Both the position numbers and the translations under genes were made by a program. From Paenarthrobacter nitroguajacolicus JCM 14115 (GTDB lineage: Bacteria; Actinomycetota; Actinomycetes; Actinomycetales; Micrococcaceae): DNA of 64,000 nt. The stretch covers positions 62,001 to 126,000 of the forward strand of contig BBFS01000002.1 in assembly GCA_001313365.1 (NCBI GenBank), in the 5' to 3' direction. This document shows positions 54,899-64,000 of the stretch, piece after piece; positions within the stretch are counted from its first letter, which is position 1; each line of letters opens with the position of its first letter. The notes beneath the pieces were generated by a model that saw only the letters and a program-made list of their open reading frames with translations, made no database searches and was not told where the DNA came from.

Positions 54899-56716
54899 TT
54901 AGAGGTCGAAGCCTCTACTGCGGAAGTAGTCCATCCGGCGGTAGAGGGTGGAACGGCCAATCTGCAAGGTCTCTGCCGCGAGGCTCCTGTTACCCGATGC
55001 TCCTGCAGTGCAGTTCGCAGCTCGCTGAGTTCGGCGTCCTCCAGACGGGACAGTCGCCCCTTGGTCAGAACCCGATGAAACCCCTGCGGGAGGTCGTCTA
55101 CGGTTACTTCTGCTCCACTGGCGCGTTCAACGGCGTTGGACACTACGGCTCGGAGCTGGTCGATGTTTCGCGGCCAGTCAGCATGCGTCAGCGTTGTAAG
55201 AAGCCGTCGGGATAACCTCCGGTCTCCCATCTCTTCAGCAATAGCTACCGCAAGCTGCGGAATGTCCTCACGTCTGTTGCGTAGCGGCTCAACCGAAATC
55301 TCCAAGACGTTGAACGCCTCCGAGAGTATCAAGGTGGCATCGGTTGGATGTGTGATGGTGAAAGCAAGCTTGGTGGTGGCATTGCCCCCCCTAAGGTTCC
55401 GGGCGAGCTCTGCTGCCTCGTTCTGTGAAAGTTCGTCGGCATGTTCGACAATCAATGTTGATGGCAGTTCGGTGGATACTCGATGGATCACATCCCGGAG
55501 TTGGTTATTCCGTAGAGAGCCACCCCCCCTGGCATCGACCACTACGTGCTGCCCACGAGTGTCGGCAATTGCGCCCGCAAGCCGGCGTTTACCGCTACCC
55601 AACTCACCAATGATGACAACAGAACGCTCCTGCTCCACAGCCTTCCGGGCAAGCTCAAGGTCCGCTTGAAGCCCATGCTCGTCCCGTCAAGATGCTTCAC
55701 GATTCTGTCCGCAGCATCCGGCAAGGCAGCCTGCGGCTCTACCTCGTCGCTATGGGGGTTGGGTTGGACGTTCCTTCGTGGGTGAGTGTGGGCGGACCAC
55801 CACGATTGCCCCCCCTACGTTGGCTGCAGATAAGGTCACGGGCGAAACTTCCAGGGTGGAGATCCCAGGCCCCCCCTGGAGCGAGACCTCACAATTGAGT
55901 TCGCGGCCGGAGGACATGACCGCTTTCGCATACCCGGAGATGACGGAGACGTCGCCGTCCTCCAAGGTCGCCGTTGCCGTTGCGTTGAGCAGGGAGTTCT
56001 TGCCGTCCAGGGCAATCACTGCCCGGTTGCCGCGCCGGCGGGAGATCCTCAAGTATTCGCTGAGTAGAGCCCGCTCCTTTGATGAGGTCCTCACTTCGAT
56101 GTCGCGCTCAATGCGAGAAGCTACTCCCTCCAGCATCAGCAAAGTGGACGACGGCTCCAAAGAGGTGACCCGGTTGCCGTAGAGTCAGTCCGATGACGGC
56201 CCGAACCCTGTTGTGGAAAGGGTCGCGGACGAGGGAAGCAAAACACCAGTTACCGCGCATGTCCTCACGGAAGTGCTCTTCGGGCGCGAGCCAGACACCC
56301 CCGCCCCCCCTCTTCAAGGCTAGACCTTCACCATTGCTTCCACAGCTCTCCTCCAGGAGTGAATATCCGGCGGGGGGGAAGCCGTCATCCCGTAGGTAGT
56401 CCGCTTTGACCAGTACACCGTTGGGTGCCGTCAGGTTGACGTAACCGCCAAGGTCCGCGGCGACCTCGTCCAGCTTCTGCAGGTGTGGCCCTGCCGCCTG
56501 GATGGTGTGTTCGTCCACGCGACCCTCGTCAAAGAATCCTCGGTCTGCCACAGCATCAACGCCGGCTGCCCTGCTCCTGTACCAGGAGCGCGCGACGATG
56601 GGTCGGATTCCGCTGAGGTCGGCATGGGGCTGCATGAGGAAGAGTTCGCGTAACCGATCGATTTGAAGCAGCGGCTCTCGCGGCACCCAAGGGGAAAGTA
56701 CTTCTGCAGAGGACAT
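54899..56716 (-). CDS. AcoR-type regulator: GAF, AAA+ without GAFTGA, Fis-type HTH
   Basis: About 600 residues. The N-terminal AcoR-like region has LSGIRPIVARSWYRSRAAGV and GYVNLTAPNGVLVKADYLRD, then GYSLLEESCGSNGEGLALKR. The GAF-type part ends VRAVIGLTL. The AAA+ part has VVIIGELGSGKRRLAGAIAD as Walker A and EPLRNRREDIPQLAVAIAEE further on. The GAFTGA loop that contacts sigma-54 is absent. Its place reads ARNLRGGNATTKLAFTITH. The C-terminal Fis helix-turn-helix, in the last frame, reads RSLAAETLQIGRSTLYRRMD. It likely activates through a sigma-70-type polymerase and is the best candidate for binding the shared palindromes. Breaks near 56385, 56300, 56185, 55880, 55815, 55740 and 54990. Confidence 0.8.
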
Positions 56717-56748
56717 GTCAATTGGTTCTTTCTGCTGGAGCCAGGTAT

Positions 56749-56973
56749 TCAGGAAACGACGGCGGTACCACCGCGGCGGCGGGAGTCAAGCCACTTGCGC
56801 GCCCGGCCTCGACTCTTGGGGCGGAAAGCCTGTTGCGCGTGCCAGTTGTCGTTGTGAGCCGCATCGTCTTCGACAGCGCGCGCGCTGATATAGGCGGCGA
56901 TCATGCCAGAAAGCCCACTGCCAAAGGTCATGCTGCTTCCTTTGGCCCCCCGGTTCGAATCTTCGCTAAACAT
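56749..56973 (-). CDS. Small hypothetical protein, 75 aa
   Basis: Reads MFSEDSNRGAKGSS and then MTFGSGLSGMIAAYISARAV, and ends basic: PKSRGRARKWLDSRRRGG. Both possible ATGs have good ribosome sites (GGGAGGAA and AAAGGAAG). I know no family. It lies between the AcoR-type regulator (same strand) and the TetR gene, 32 bases before the regulator in transcription order, so it may lead that transcript. Confidence 0.5.
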   Translation of the reverse strand: MFSEDSNRGAKGSSMTFGSGLSGMIAAYISARAVEDDAAHNDNWHAQQAFRPKSRGRARKWLDSRRRGGTAVVS

Positions 56974-57046
56974 GATCCGTTCCTCCCTGTTAAGGCACTG
57001 ATAGTGACGGGACCAGCCTGTGCTGGCTTGCGCCACTTTCAGAGTA

Positions 57047-57066
57047 GCTAACTAATGGTCGTTAGC
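57047..57066. promoter_or_regulatory. TetR operator GCTAACTAATGGTCGTTAGC
   Basis: Inverted arms GCTAAC/GTTAGC with the same spacing as the operator at 26999-27018. It lies 92 bases before the TetR start at 57159 and 73 before the small minus-strand gene, so it can act in both directions. Confidence 0.65.
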
Positions 57067-57158
57067 CAAGAGTTTGCGTAAAGTTGGTCCATGCTTAATT
57101 TGCCACGGCGATGGACCGCTTCCGAAGGGTCAACCCCCACGACTGTTAGGGTCAAAGC

Positions 57159-57824
57159 ATGAGCAGTTCCTCCTACAAGGCCGCCCGCGACACGTTCGCC
57201 CACCGCTTGGAAGAATGGAATTGGGCCGGTCAAGGGGGGGCTTCAAGACGCCACATACTCGAGGCATTTCTGCAACTTGCCATCGCCAACGGGTTCAGTT
57301 CAGTCTCCATGCGGACCATCGCCAACGCCGTCAACATCAAACCGCCGAGCCTCTACTCGCATTTCCCCCCCAACGGCAGGGACGAAATCGTCGCGGAATC
57401 ACTGCGCTGGCACTTTCACCGTTTCGGCACGGCACTTCTCGAGGCCGTTGATCATGCGGAATCAGCAGGTGACTTCTGGGACGCCATGGTGAGGCTGCAT
57501 TTCACCAGACAGGTCAGGCTTCCCGAAAGCAATCTGTGGGACCTGCTCGTGGCAACCGACAGGATGGCCTCGATCCTTCCCGCAGACCTGCGGGCCCAAG
57601 TGGATGACTGGGTTTCACTCCACGAAAACATGTACGCAGCTGCCGCCCGGGACATGGGCCATTCCAAACCAGAGGAACGAGTCGGGATGGTGGTGACCCT
57701 TCTGGAGGGTGCTACGCGATGGGCTCCTGGCAACTATAACGACGCGGAACTCCGCATCATGGCCGACAAAGCCGTGCAAGTGTCCCGCATCATTCTTGGG
57801 GCCGAACTGCCCGGCGAACCGTAG
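57159..57824 (+). CDS. TetR-family regulator, paralogue 2
   Basis: 221 residues, one frame throughout. The helix-turn-helix is RRHILEAFLQLAIANGFSSV, SMRTIANAVNIKPPSLYSHF and GRDEIVAESLRW. The ligand domain has SNLWDLLVATDRMASILPAD, HENMYAAAARDMGHSKPEER and MVVTLLEGATRWAPGN. A seven-G run at 57233-57239 and a C run near 57367 add one residue each without breaking the frame. It is related to the TetR at 26291-26958, and both have a GCTAAC/GTTAGC operator. Two related regulators at the two ends of the block suggest shared or cross-acting control. Confidence 0.85.
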   Translation: MSSSSYKAARDTFAHRLEEWNWAGQGGASRRHILEAFLQLAIANGFSSVSMRTIANAVNIKPPSLYSHFPPNGRDEIVAESLRWHFHRFGTALLEAVDHAESAGDFWDAMVRLHFTRQVRLPESNLWDLLVATDRMASILPADLRAQVDDWVSLHENMYAAAARDMGHSKPEERVGMVVTLLEGATRWAPGNYNDAELRIMADKAVQVSRIILGAELPGEP

Positions 57825-57864
57825 CGTCCTCTTCCCCCCCCGGGCAGGAGTATGGATTCCCGTG

Positions 57865-57904
57865 ATCTGAAAGGCGCGGAACGCAGGTTCCGCGCCTTTC
57901 AGAT
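57865..57904. terminator. Strong terminator after TetR paralogue 2
   Basis: An 18-bp perfect stem (ATCTGAAAGGCGCGGAAC and its complement) with a GCAG loop, followed by TTTAG. It is 41 bases past the TetR stop. Confidence 0.8.
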
Positions 57905-57996
57905 TTAGCTTCACTTCGGGGGGGCTACGGCGGCTGCCTGGTGCCTACAACCCGTCTCCGACACCCGGGTCTCCCAGGTTCGTCTACTGCTGGCTT

Positions 57997-58494
57997 TGGC
58001 CTGACAAAACATCAGCCTGGCCAGCTTCCTCACTTAAGGAACGAACCGAACCCAGGATCTTTGACGCAAGGTCTCGAAGTCATGTTGTGCCCTATACCCC
58101 CCCTACCCATGAAGAGGTGTAGGCCAACCACGACCCACCGAACGAACCAGGAGAGGAACTTATAACCCCCCCAGTTCAGAGCAAGCGGAAGGCGCACCAG
58201 CCAGGCCCCCCCTGAACCCGCTCCCCCCCACAACCAAACAGGCGGCCCGCGGCGCCAGGCACATCCCGCGGCCAGTGTCAGAGGGACCTGACCACCCACA
58301 ATTGTCAACACGTTAAAGCAAAAACCCCCCTCTGACGAGGGGGGGTTTGCCGTGCCCGAGGTGGGACTCGAACGGGATTCCAAGCCTTGCGAACACTGGG
58401 AAATGGCGAAAACATGCGGAATCCGGGCCGGTCCGGTGGCTGTACGAGTCAGTCCGAGACAGGAAGTGTGGACAGTGTCCACACTTCCTGTCTC
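57997..58494 (-). repeat. Direct-repeat copy B with tRNA-Leu-like 3' end and terminator
   Basis: Second copy of the repeat at 13333-13826, same orientation. It carries the same terminator (CCCCCCTC-TGAC-GAGGGGGG, near 58325-58346) and the same T-loop-acceptor-like bases (minus strand, near 58354-58374). The 5' half of a tRNA is missing. The right end is a 19-bp perfect palindrome at 58456-58494. Short frames that span this region encode tRNA-type low-complexity peptides and are not genes. Confidence 0.65.
58456..58494. repeat. Perfect 19-bp inverted repeat with one-base centre
   Basis: Arms 58456-58474 and 58476-58494 pair fully, with core AGGAAGTGTGGACA-G-TGTCCACACTTCCT. Related shorter forms are at 13333-13349 and 13803-13825. 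It may be a protein-binding site or a hairpin of the repeat element. Confidence 0.65.
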
Positions 58495-58691
58495 TATATA
58501 TTTGCGGACAAGTCGAGGTAGTCTGGGGGGGCGAACAAGGGCCTACGGCCCGGGCGATAAGCACACACTAATTGCTGGCAGAGACGACCAAAGCGGAGCA
58601 AGACTTGTCCACAAGAACCCCTCCGCTCAAATCTCTACTTGTGCATCAACCTCGCGACGACATGACCCTTCACCGAGAGCGGTCGCCCTAC

Positions 58692-60638
58692 CTAAAGCTT
58701 CCCAGCCATTACCAGCCCCTGTTCAAGCACTTTGGTCAGGATCTCCGGCGGTGCGCCTTCGGCCCTCGTCGTCGCCGTCCGATAACCGATCTGGTTCTTA
58801 CGGAGCGAGACACCCGACTCCTTTGCCAGCGCGTCGAATGAAACCTCCCATTCGGTCCATTCAGAGGCAAAGAGGGTCTCCAGATGATCACTCAAGATGG
58901 CAACAACGTCCGTGACCTGCTGGGTCGGAAAATCTACTTCGGGAAGACCGAAGTACTTTAGAAGTTTCCTATTTGCCGATACGTGTCCGGAACGCTCCTC
59001 CCGGATCTTCTCCAAATTCTTTCCGTTCGCAACCGCTCGGCTCTCAAAGCCATCGTCTCCATCGAAAATTGCGTAGACAGGTATACCGAGGCTAGTGAGT
59101 ATGGCGTGGGCAAGGGGAATACTCGACTTGCTCCTACCTCGACGACGGCCGCACCCCCATGCTGCAAGGCTTCCGACCTGGGTTCGATCAGCTATACCCT
59201 CGAACACCGCGACCTCTGTAGTGCCCTCAACCAAAATAACCGCGTTGGCAAACATGGCAAGTGGAAGTCGAGCAGAAACGGTGCCGTCGAGTTGACTATC
59301 CACAGTGGCAGGTTTGACTATGCCGTCGAGCATTGACTTGACGATGGCAATACTGGACGCATGGACGCTAACGGCGCCCTTCCCCCTCAATACTCCGAGT
59401 AAGACGACGAACCTGGGAGAATTGTTGTGCCTCAATAAACATGGGACTATGGGTGGCATAGGCCACTTGGATGTTCTTTGAACCATCTTCCGCAAGGTCG
59501 CGTAGCACCTTGGCAAAGGCCTGCGCTTGAACCGGATGCTGATAGAGCTCAGGCTCCTCGATTGCTAGGCAAATAACGCCATTCGCGGACGCGGCCCCCG
59601 TGTTCAGCAAGCATCTGCAAGGACGAAATGAGAAGCGTTCTTTGAAAACCGTGGCCCTGCCGCTCTACCGGCGTTTCCAGCGTTCCGTCAAGGATCGACA
59701 CGTTAAATGTTGTACGTGGTGCCTTAAGCTCCACTTCCGCAGGAGTGACTTTCAGGAGCCTGCCTGGACTATAGGTTGAAACGACGGAGTTTAGGCGCCC
59801 TGTCATTTTTTCAAGCGGCTCTCGGAAATTCTTTGTGTAGATCGCCTGTTGGGCCGCTCGACTCTTTTCAACAATTTCCGCGATCTGAGAGTCTGCGACG
59901 TGCGATCGATGGTGCGCTCGAGAATCCTACCAATAATGCTTGTCTTAACGTCCGACGATTCCTCTGAGGCACGAAGATCGGCGGTGATCAACACGAAGTC
60001 AAATAGACCACTCATTTTGCCAGCACTGTTGAATCCGAAGAAGTTGGTCTGCAGAGTCTCCGGCAGCTCAGTCAGCTTTTCGACGTTGGCCGACTCCCAG
60101 GCTCGGATTGCCGCATCAACGGCTGGGCCGGAGGAGGCAGCGGGCAGATCCAGCTCAGCATGCTCAGACCGGAGGGTTCTATACAGCTCTTTCTTAACAG
60201 TTGCCGACAAACCTGGCGCTTTGAGTGGTGTGAAGGCTTCATATCCTTTGGCGTTAGCGGAGAGGTACTCAGACCCATCGGGCGTGCGCGACTTCCAGGC
60301 CACGAATACTTCTGAGGTGGCCGAAGCATACGCTCCGAGCTCAGCCCGGTCCTCGGTCGTCAGCCAGAAAACTGGACTTCGACTCGTATGGTCCGACTGG
60401 ACTCGCCGTTAGTACAATCTTCATCACACAGGTCCCCATTCTTAGACCCATTGAAAAACCAGTCCAAGGCTCGAAGTATGGTGGACTTCCCAACCCCCCC
60501 GTTAGGCCCAATGAAAGTTGTTACGTTCTCAAAATCTATCGATACATCCTCTAACGATCGAAAATTCTGAACGCGTACTCGTGAAATCCTCAATGCATCC
60601 CCCATAGCGACTTGTGGTGTTGTGACTTTTCTAGCCAT
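58692..60638 (-). CDS. OLD-family ATP-dependent endonuclease (ABC ATPase + TOPRIM)
   Basis: About 640 residues. ISRVRVQNFRSLEDVSIDFE and VTTFIGPNG-VGKSTILRAL hold Walker A. The ATPase arms follow: LQTNFFGFNSAGKMSGLFDF and RQGHGFQRTLLISSLQMLAE (signature), then AIEEPELYQHPVQAQAFAKV with Walker B and the D loop, and VAYATHSPMFIEAQQFSQVR. The TOPRIM part has NAVILVEGTTEVAVFEGIAD with the Glu and YAIFDGDDGFESRAVANG with the Asp residues. Breaks lie near 60370, 59888, 59600, 59385 and 59155. OLD nucleases act in phage defence or DNA processing. No UvrD-like partner (GajB) is next to it, so it is a class 1 type. Confidence 0.85.
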
Positions 60639-61476
60639 TGCCAAAATCCTAGCAACTAATTTGGCTTAATTTGTATTGTTTCGATATCCCACAATTCTAA
60701 TTTGACAATAGCTGACAATGAGCAGACTAATATCGATTCTTTTACTGGTGTCGTCCGCTAAATGCTTCACGAGGATGTATGCCTGCCTGGACCAAAACGC
60801 GTACTACCTGCCCCCCAGATAAACAAATCCTTTTTCCTTATCGCGCAATATAACACCCATGGTGTCTATCACTCAGGAGTGTACAGAAGGGGGCTTCAGA
60901 AGCTGCGGGATCGTGGCCTTTCTCTCGCGAAATCAAACCAAGACTCGCACCACGAAGCCACTGACTAGCCATTCACAGCCTCGGCCAGCAGTCCGAGCGA
61001 CCGCTTGACAGCGGCCGCTGTGCCCATGACAGTACCGGAGTATTCACGCTCATCTCGGGTCGGCCCGTCGCATCCCCCAGCGGCACCTGAAGATAGGGCT
61101 GGCGACATCGAACATTGCCCTTCGGGCAATTTGGGTCGCCAAGGACGACGCGCAACCAAGGAGAACCGCGCCGGAGAGGTGGGGGGGCCGAGGTCGCCGA
61201 TAACGGCGCATATGCAAAGTCCCCACCGCACGCACCATGGCAACAAGACTCCGGGCTCCGCAAGGAGAGACCGCCGCCGCGAAATAATTGGCGACAGAGG
61301 AGCGCTGCCCTGGATAAGTTAGGGCTTGCTGGCGCGCTGATTGCCTTCTATCACCGAGACCTTCCAAAGTGCTCAAAAGCCAAAATGCCGACTGCACTTG
61401 TCGACGCACACCTAGAGAAGTGCGTGATACCTCTGGCCGCCCCCCCGACGCAAGTCCCGTGCGAAGGCGCTGGGCT
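60639..61476. other. AT-rich stretch and unassigned frames
   Basis: Bases 60640-60760 are markedly AT-rich for this genome and hold the OLD gene promoter. Between 60965 and 61410 several frames are open on the minus strand, one ending SGTVMGTAAAVKRSLGLLAE, but the frame is broken and I cannot name a family. A degenerate gene is possible. A seven-G run sits at about 61183. Confidence 0.35.
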
Positions 61477-62099
61477 CTAGTGCTTTGTAATCAGGTTCAT
61501 GAATTCTTGGAGATGTTTGGCCATGTCCACTGACTCGTCATAGAGCCAGCTCAGTTGGATTCCATCCACGAGCGCGGTGATCTGGCGGGCTACGACATCG
61601 GGCGAGATCCCATCCCTCAGGCGTCCGGCCGCAAGCTCGCGTTGCAGTTCTGTTTCAACAGAGTCCACAAAGTCCTGGTTGCGTCTCAACAGGAAGTCGT
61701 GGGCCGGATGGTCGGGGCTGATGGCCTCCGCACGCAGCGTGGCATCGAGATGGATCACTCCCCCCCGGATACCGGCGTTATGCTCATAACGGCGGGGGGG
61801 ACGGTTTCCAGGAGCCCTTTCTCACTGATGAGCTCTTGGCGCCACGGCCCTTCTCGTTCTTCACGGAGTACCAGCACGGCCTCCAGTAGCGCTTCCTTGC
61901 TGCCGAAATGATGGAGAAGTGCAGTGTGGCTGGTGCCCACGGCCTCCGCAATCTGGCGGATGGACAAGCCAGGTACCCCTTTTCAGCGAACACTTGGAAC
62001 GCCGCCGCCACCAACTCGGCTCGTTTCCTGGCCCCCGTTGGCGTAGGGGGGGGCGCGCTTCCCCGTTCGGCCCGGGGGGGCGCGGGTTTCCTGATCCAT
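61477..62099 (-). CDS. TetR-family regulator of the beta-glucoside locus
   Basis: About 205 residues. Low-complexity N-terminus, then KRAELVAAAFQVFAEKGY, LSIRQIAEAVGTSHTALLHH and FGSKEALLEAVLVLREEREG as the helix-turn-helix. The ligand domain has HPAHDFLLRRNQDFVDSVET and DVVARQITALVDGIQLSWLY, and ends LQEFMNLITKH. Breaks lie near 61968, 61795 and 61765. It is divergent from the MFS carrier and GH1 genes. An inverted pair TACCAA/TTGGTA at 62125-62150 may be its operator. Confidence 0.8.
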
Positions 62100-62124
62100 G
62101 GATAGACCTCCTCTCAGACGAGGC

Positions 62125-62150
62125 TACCAAGTTTCCTTTCCACTTTGGTA
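62125..62150. promoter_or_regulatory. Candidate operator TACCAA-N14-TTGGTA
   Basis: Inverted six-base arms in the divergent promoter between the TetR gene and the MFS carrier. Weak evidence: the arms are short and no second copy was found. Confidence 0.3.
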
Positions 62151-62288
62151 AAGAAATCTCGAGGAAAGTATTCCAATGTGGTCAAAGTTTGGTTAGCGTT
62201 GCAGGAAGACATCACGGGCCGATCCGCACCAGCCCGCTTCACCGGTCACAAAGAGCCAACGGTGGCTCTGGTCCAAAGGAGGATTTTC

Positions 62289-63631
62289 ATGGGTGACCCC
62301 CCCACAGCCCCCCCGGTACAGGTCATGGAACCTGCAGGCCGCGCAGAACTTGACGCTACAGCCCCCCCAGCAACAGCGCCGTCGGGTACTGCGCCGCAGC
62401 AGTCGCAGCAACAGTCCAGCAAGAGCACCATGCTTTGGTCCTCATTGCCGCATTGGGCATGTACATCATGAGCCTCACTCTGGGCACGGCACTCTCCCTG
62501 CGCTTGGCAGTAGTTGATCCAGCGGCCAAAGAGACCAGCTACGGCATGGCCGTCTCCATCAGCTCGTTGCTGCTACTCGTCACCATCCCCCCCTCACGCG
62601 CGCTGTCCGATCGCACCGCAGGCCGGTTCGGTCGCCGTCGTCCGTGGATCATCGGCGGGCTGGTCGCCGCGCTGCTCGCGGCAGCCGTCATCGGGACAGT
62701 ACCGTCCACCCCCCCCGTCATCGTCGCGGCGTATGCCGTTGCACTGGTGTCGGCGCAGGCTGCATTCAACGCCTATGCAGTCATTCCCATCGAGGCCCTT
62801 CCGGACAACAAACGGGCACGTGTCATGGGTGCCATGGGCATGGCCGGCGCATTGGCGATGTCCGCAGGGTCATACCTCGCCGCTTGGCTGGTGGACGCCC
62901 CGCTGCTCATGATGTGCGTTCCCGTCCTGCTGGCCCTCGTCTGCAGCATTCCGCTGCTGGTGCTTTTCAAGGACCCGGCGAAGACACGAGCCGAGCTGCC
63001 GCCGCTTGACCTCAAGGGGGGGCTGGCAAAGTCCTTCCTCGTGGATCCGCGGAAGCACCCCCAATTTCGCTTGGGCCTGGGTTTCACGATTCCTGGCCGG
63101 CATCGCCATGACGGCGCTGTTCGCCTACTTCATCTTCTTCCTGATGGACGGCCTGGGCATGCCGATCGCCGAGGCAGGCAAGAGCGCCGGCCTGCTGACA
63201 CTGATTTCTGCTCCCGTCAGCATCCTGTTCTTTACCGCTTCCGGCTGGCTCTCAGACAAGATCGGACGTCGCAAGCCGTTCGTCATCGCGGCCGCGTTGC
63301 TCATGGCCACTGCCTTGGTGCTCGGCGCCATGGCAACGTCTTTCGAACAATTCGTCGTGGCCTGGATCGTCTTTTCCATGGGTCAGGCTATGTACCTCAC
63401 CGTGGACTTGGCGCTCTGCGCTGCTGTCCTCCCGGACGCCCGGGACACCGGCAAGGATATGGCCGTCTTCAGCCTCGCCCTCAGTATCCCCAACATCATC
63501 GTTCCCACAGCCGCCCCCCCGCGATCCTCGCCATCGGCAGCGGACATAACTACGGCTTCCTCTGGTTCGCAGCAGCAGCGCTCTGTGCCCTCGGCAGCAT
63601 CACCGTCACGTTCATCAAAGGCGTCCGCTAA
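62289..63631 (+). CDS. MFS sugar transporter
   Basis: About 445 residues with twelve helices. ATG 62289 follows AAAGGAGG. The tail is Pro/Ala/Gln-rich to about residue 45. The membrane part then reads LGMYIMSLTLGTALSLRLAV in the next frame. SDRTAGRFGRRRPWIIGG and SDKIGRRKPFVIAAALLM are the two paired MFS loops. SMGQAMYLTVDLALCAAVLP and GHNYGFLWFAAAALCALGSI end it. Breaks lie near 62435, 63085 and 63515. With a GH1 gene 39 bases downstream, uptake of a beta-glucoside such as cellobiose or an aryl glucoside is likely. Confidence 0.85.
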
Positions 63632-63670
63632 GCAGCGGGCAGCCACCTTCACGCCTCGAAAAGGAAAACC

Positions 63671-64000
63671 ATGACAAGTTCCGCAGCGTTCCCCCCCAAC
63701 GACTTTCTCTGGGGGGAGTCGCCACCGCCGCCCACCAAGTTGAAGGCAACAACGTCAACAGCGACACCTGGTTCCTTGAACAACTTCCCGGCACCATCTT
63801 CGCCGAGCCCTCCGGCGATGCCATCGACCACTACCACCGCTACCGCGAGGACATCGCTCTCATTGCGAGCCTCGGGTTCACCACTTACAGGTTTTCCCTG
63901 GAGTGGGCTCGGATCGAGCCTGAAGAAGGACAGTTCTCGACGGCGGCACTCAACCACTACCGCCGCGTACTGGAGGTCTGCCACGAGCACGGACTGACGC
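63671..64000 (+). CDS. GH1 beta-glucosidase (N-terminal part, runs off the window)
   Basis: First 110 or so residues of a family 1 glycoside hydrolase. In the restored frames it reads FLWG and VATAAHQVEGNN, the GH1 start motif with the sugar-binding Gln and His. DHYHRYREDIALIASLGFTT and YRFSLEWARIEPEEGQFSTA follow. The frame shifts at a G run near 63713, the usual kind. The catalytic Glu residues lie beyond the window. It would hydrolyse the imported beta-glucoside inside the cell. Confidence 0.85.

Noticed and set aside
58030..58564. Open frames with the peptide LESRSSPTSGTA in both repeat copies
   Set aside because: They come from translating the tRNA-like and terminator DNA. Similarity between them reflects the repeat, not a protein family.
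60965..61410. A protein-coding gene on the minus strand
   Set aside because: Three overlapping frames are open for short distances but none gives a recognisable domain or a good start, so no CDS was called.

Overview
The window looks like an accessory catabolic region of a high-GC actinobacterium, most likely Arthrobacter sensu lato (Micrococcaceae). The signs are GC-rich codons, AGGAGG-type ribosome sites with ATG/GTG/TTG starts, actinobacterial families such as DUF4192 and DUF2510, and many TetR and GntR/FCD regulators. No plasmid replication, conjugation or transposase gene was seen. Many genes are split by apparent frameshifts at G or C runs. Conserved domains continue in the next frame, so the split genes are given here as one CDS each, and most breaks are treated as base-calling or assembly errors.

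Layout. 1-7.0 kb: end of an RbsC-type permease, an SDR, a Dabb protein, an F420-type NADP oxidoreductase divergent from an ArsR-type regulator with two identical palindromes between them, a TetR/DHA2 efflux pair, and a flavin monooxygenase. 7.0-12.8 kb: a GntR regulator with three TCTTATAAGA sites and a tartrate-like operon (TarD-like dehydratase, DctA-like carrier, D-2-hydroxyacid dehydrogenase, TtuC-like dehydrogenase). 13.4-13.8 kb and 58.0-58.5 kb: an imperfect direct repeat carrying a tRNA-Leu-like 3' end and a terminator. 14.4-20.6 kb: a transporter plus LigI, CHA aldolase, LigJ and GalD, the complete route from 2-pyrone-4,6-dicarboxylate (PDC) to pyruvate and oxaloacetate, with a divergent GntR regulator. 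21-24.6 kb: a DUF2510-DUF4041-GIY-YIG protein, a DUF4192 protein and a small protein.

24.7-57.8 kb: a large catabolic block. It holds two paralogous APC permeases, an RbsABC-type importer, three Gfo/Idh/MocA dehydrogenases, IolD, an IlvD/Edd dehydratase, an aldehyde dehydrogenase, two D-2-hydroxyacid dehydrogenases, HyuA/HyuB, an FAA hydrolase, a class III aminotransferase, a lone PxpB/KipI-like protein and a fused FAD/Fe-S oxidoreductase. An AcoR-type regulator lacking the sigma-54 GAFTGA loop and two related TetR regulators lie in the same block. A 17-bp palindrome, TGTnnCA-N3-TGnnACA, recurs in seven gaps of this block, in front of most of its transcription units, so I propose one regulon. 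With IolD but no IolB, IolC, IolE or IolJ, and with an aminotransferase and amino-acid-type permeases, the block may encode a non-canonical cyclitol or aminocyclitol pathway. This is inference.

58.7-64 kb: a solitary OLD-family nuclease with AT-rich upstream DNA, then a TetR, a sugar MFS carrier and the start of a GH1 beta-glucosidase, probably a beta-glucoside locus.
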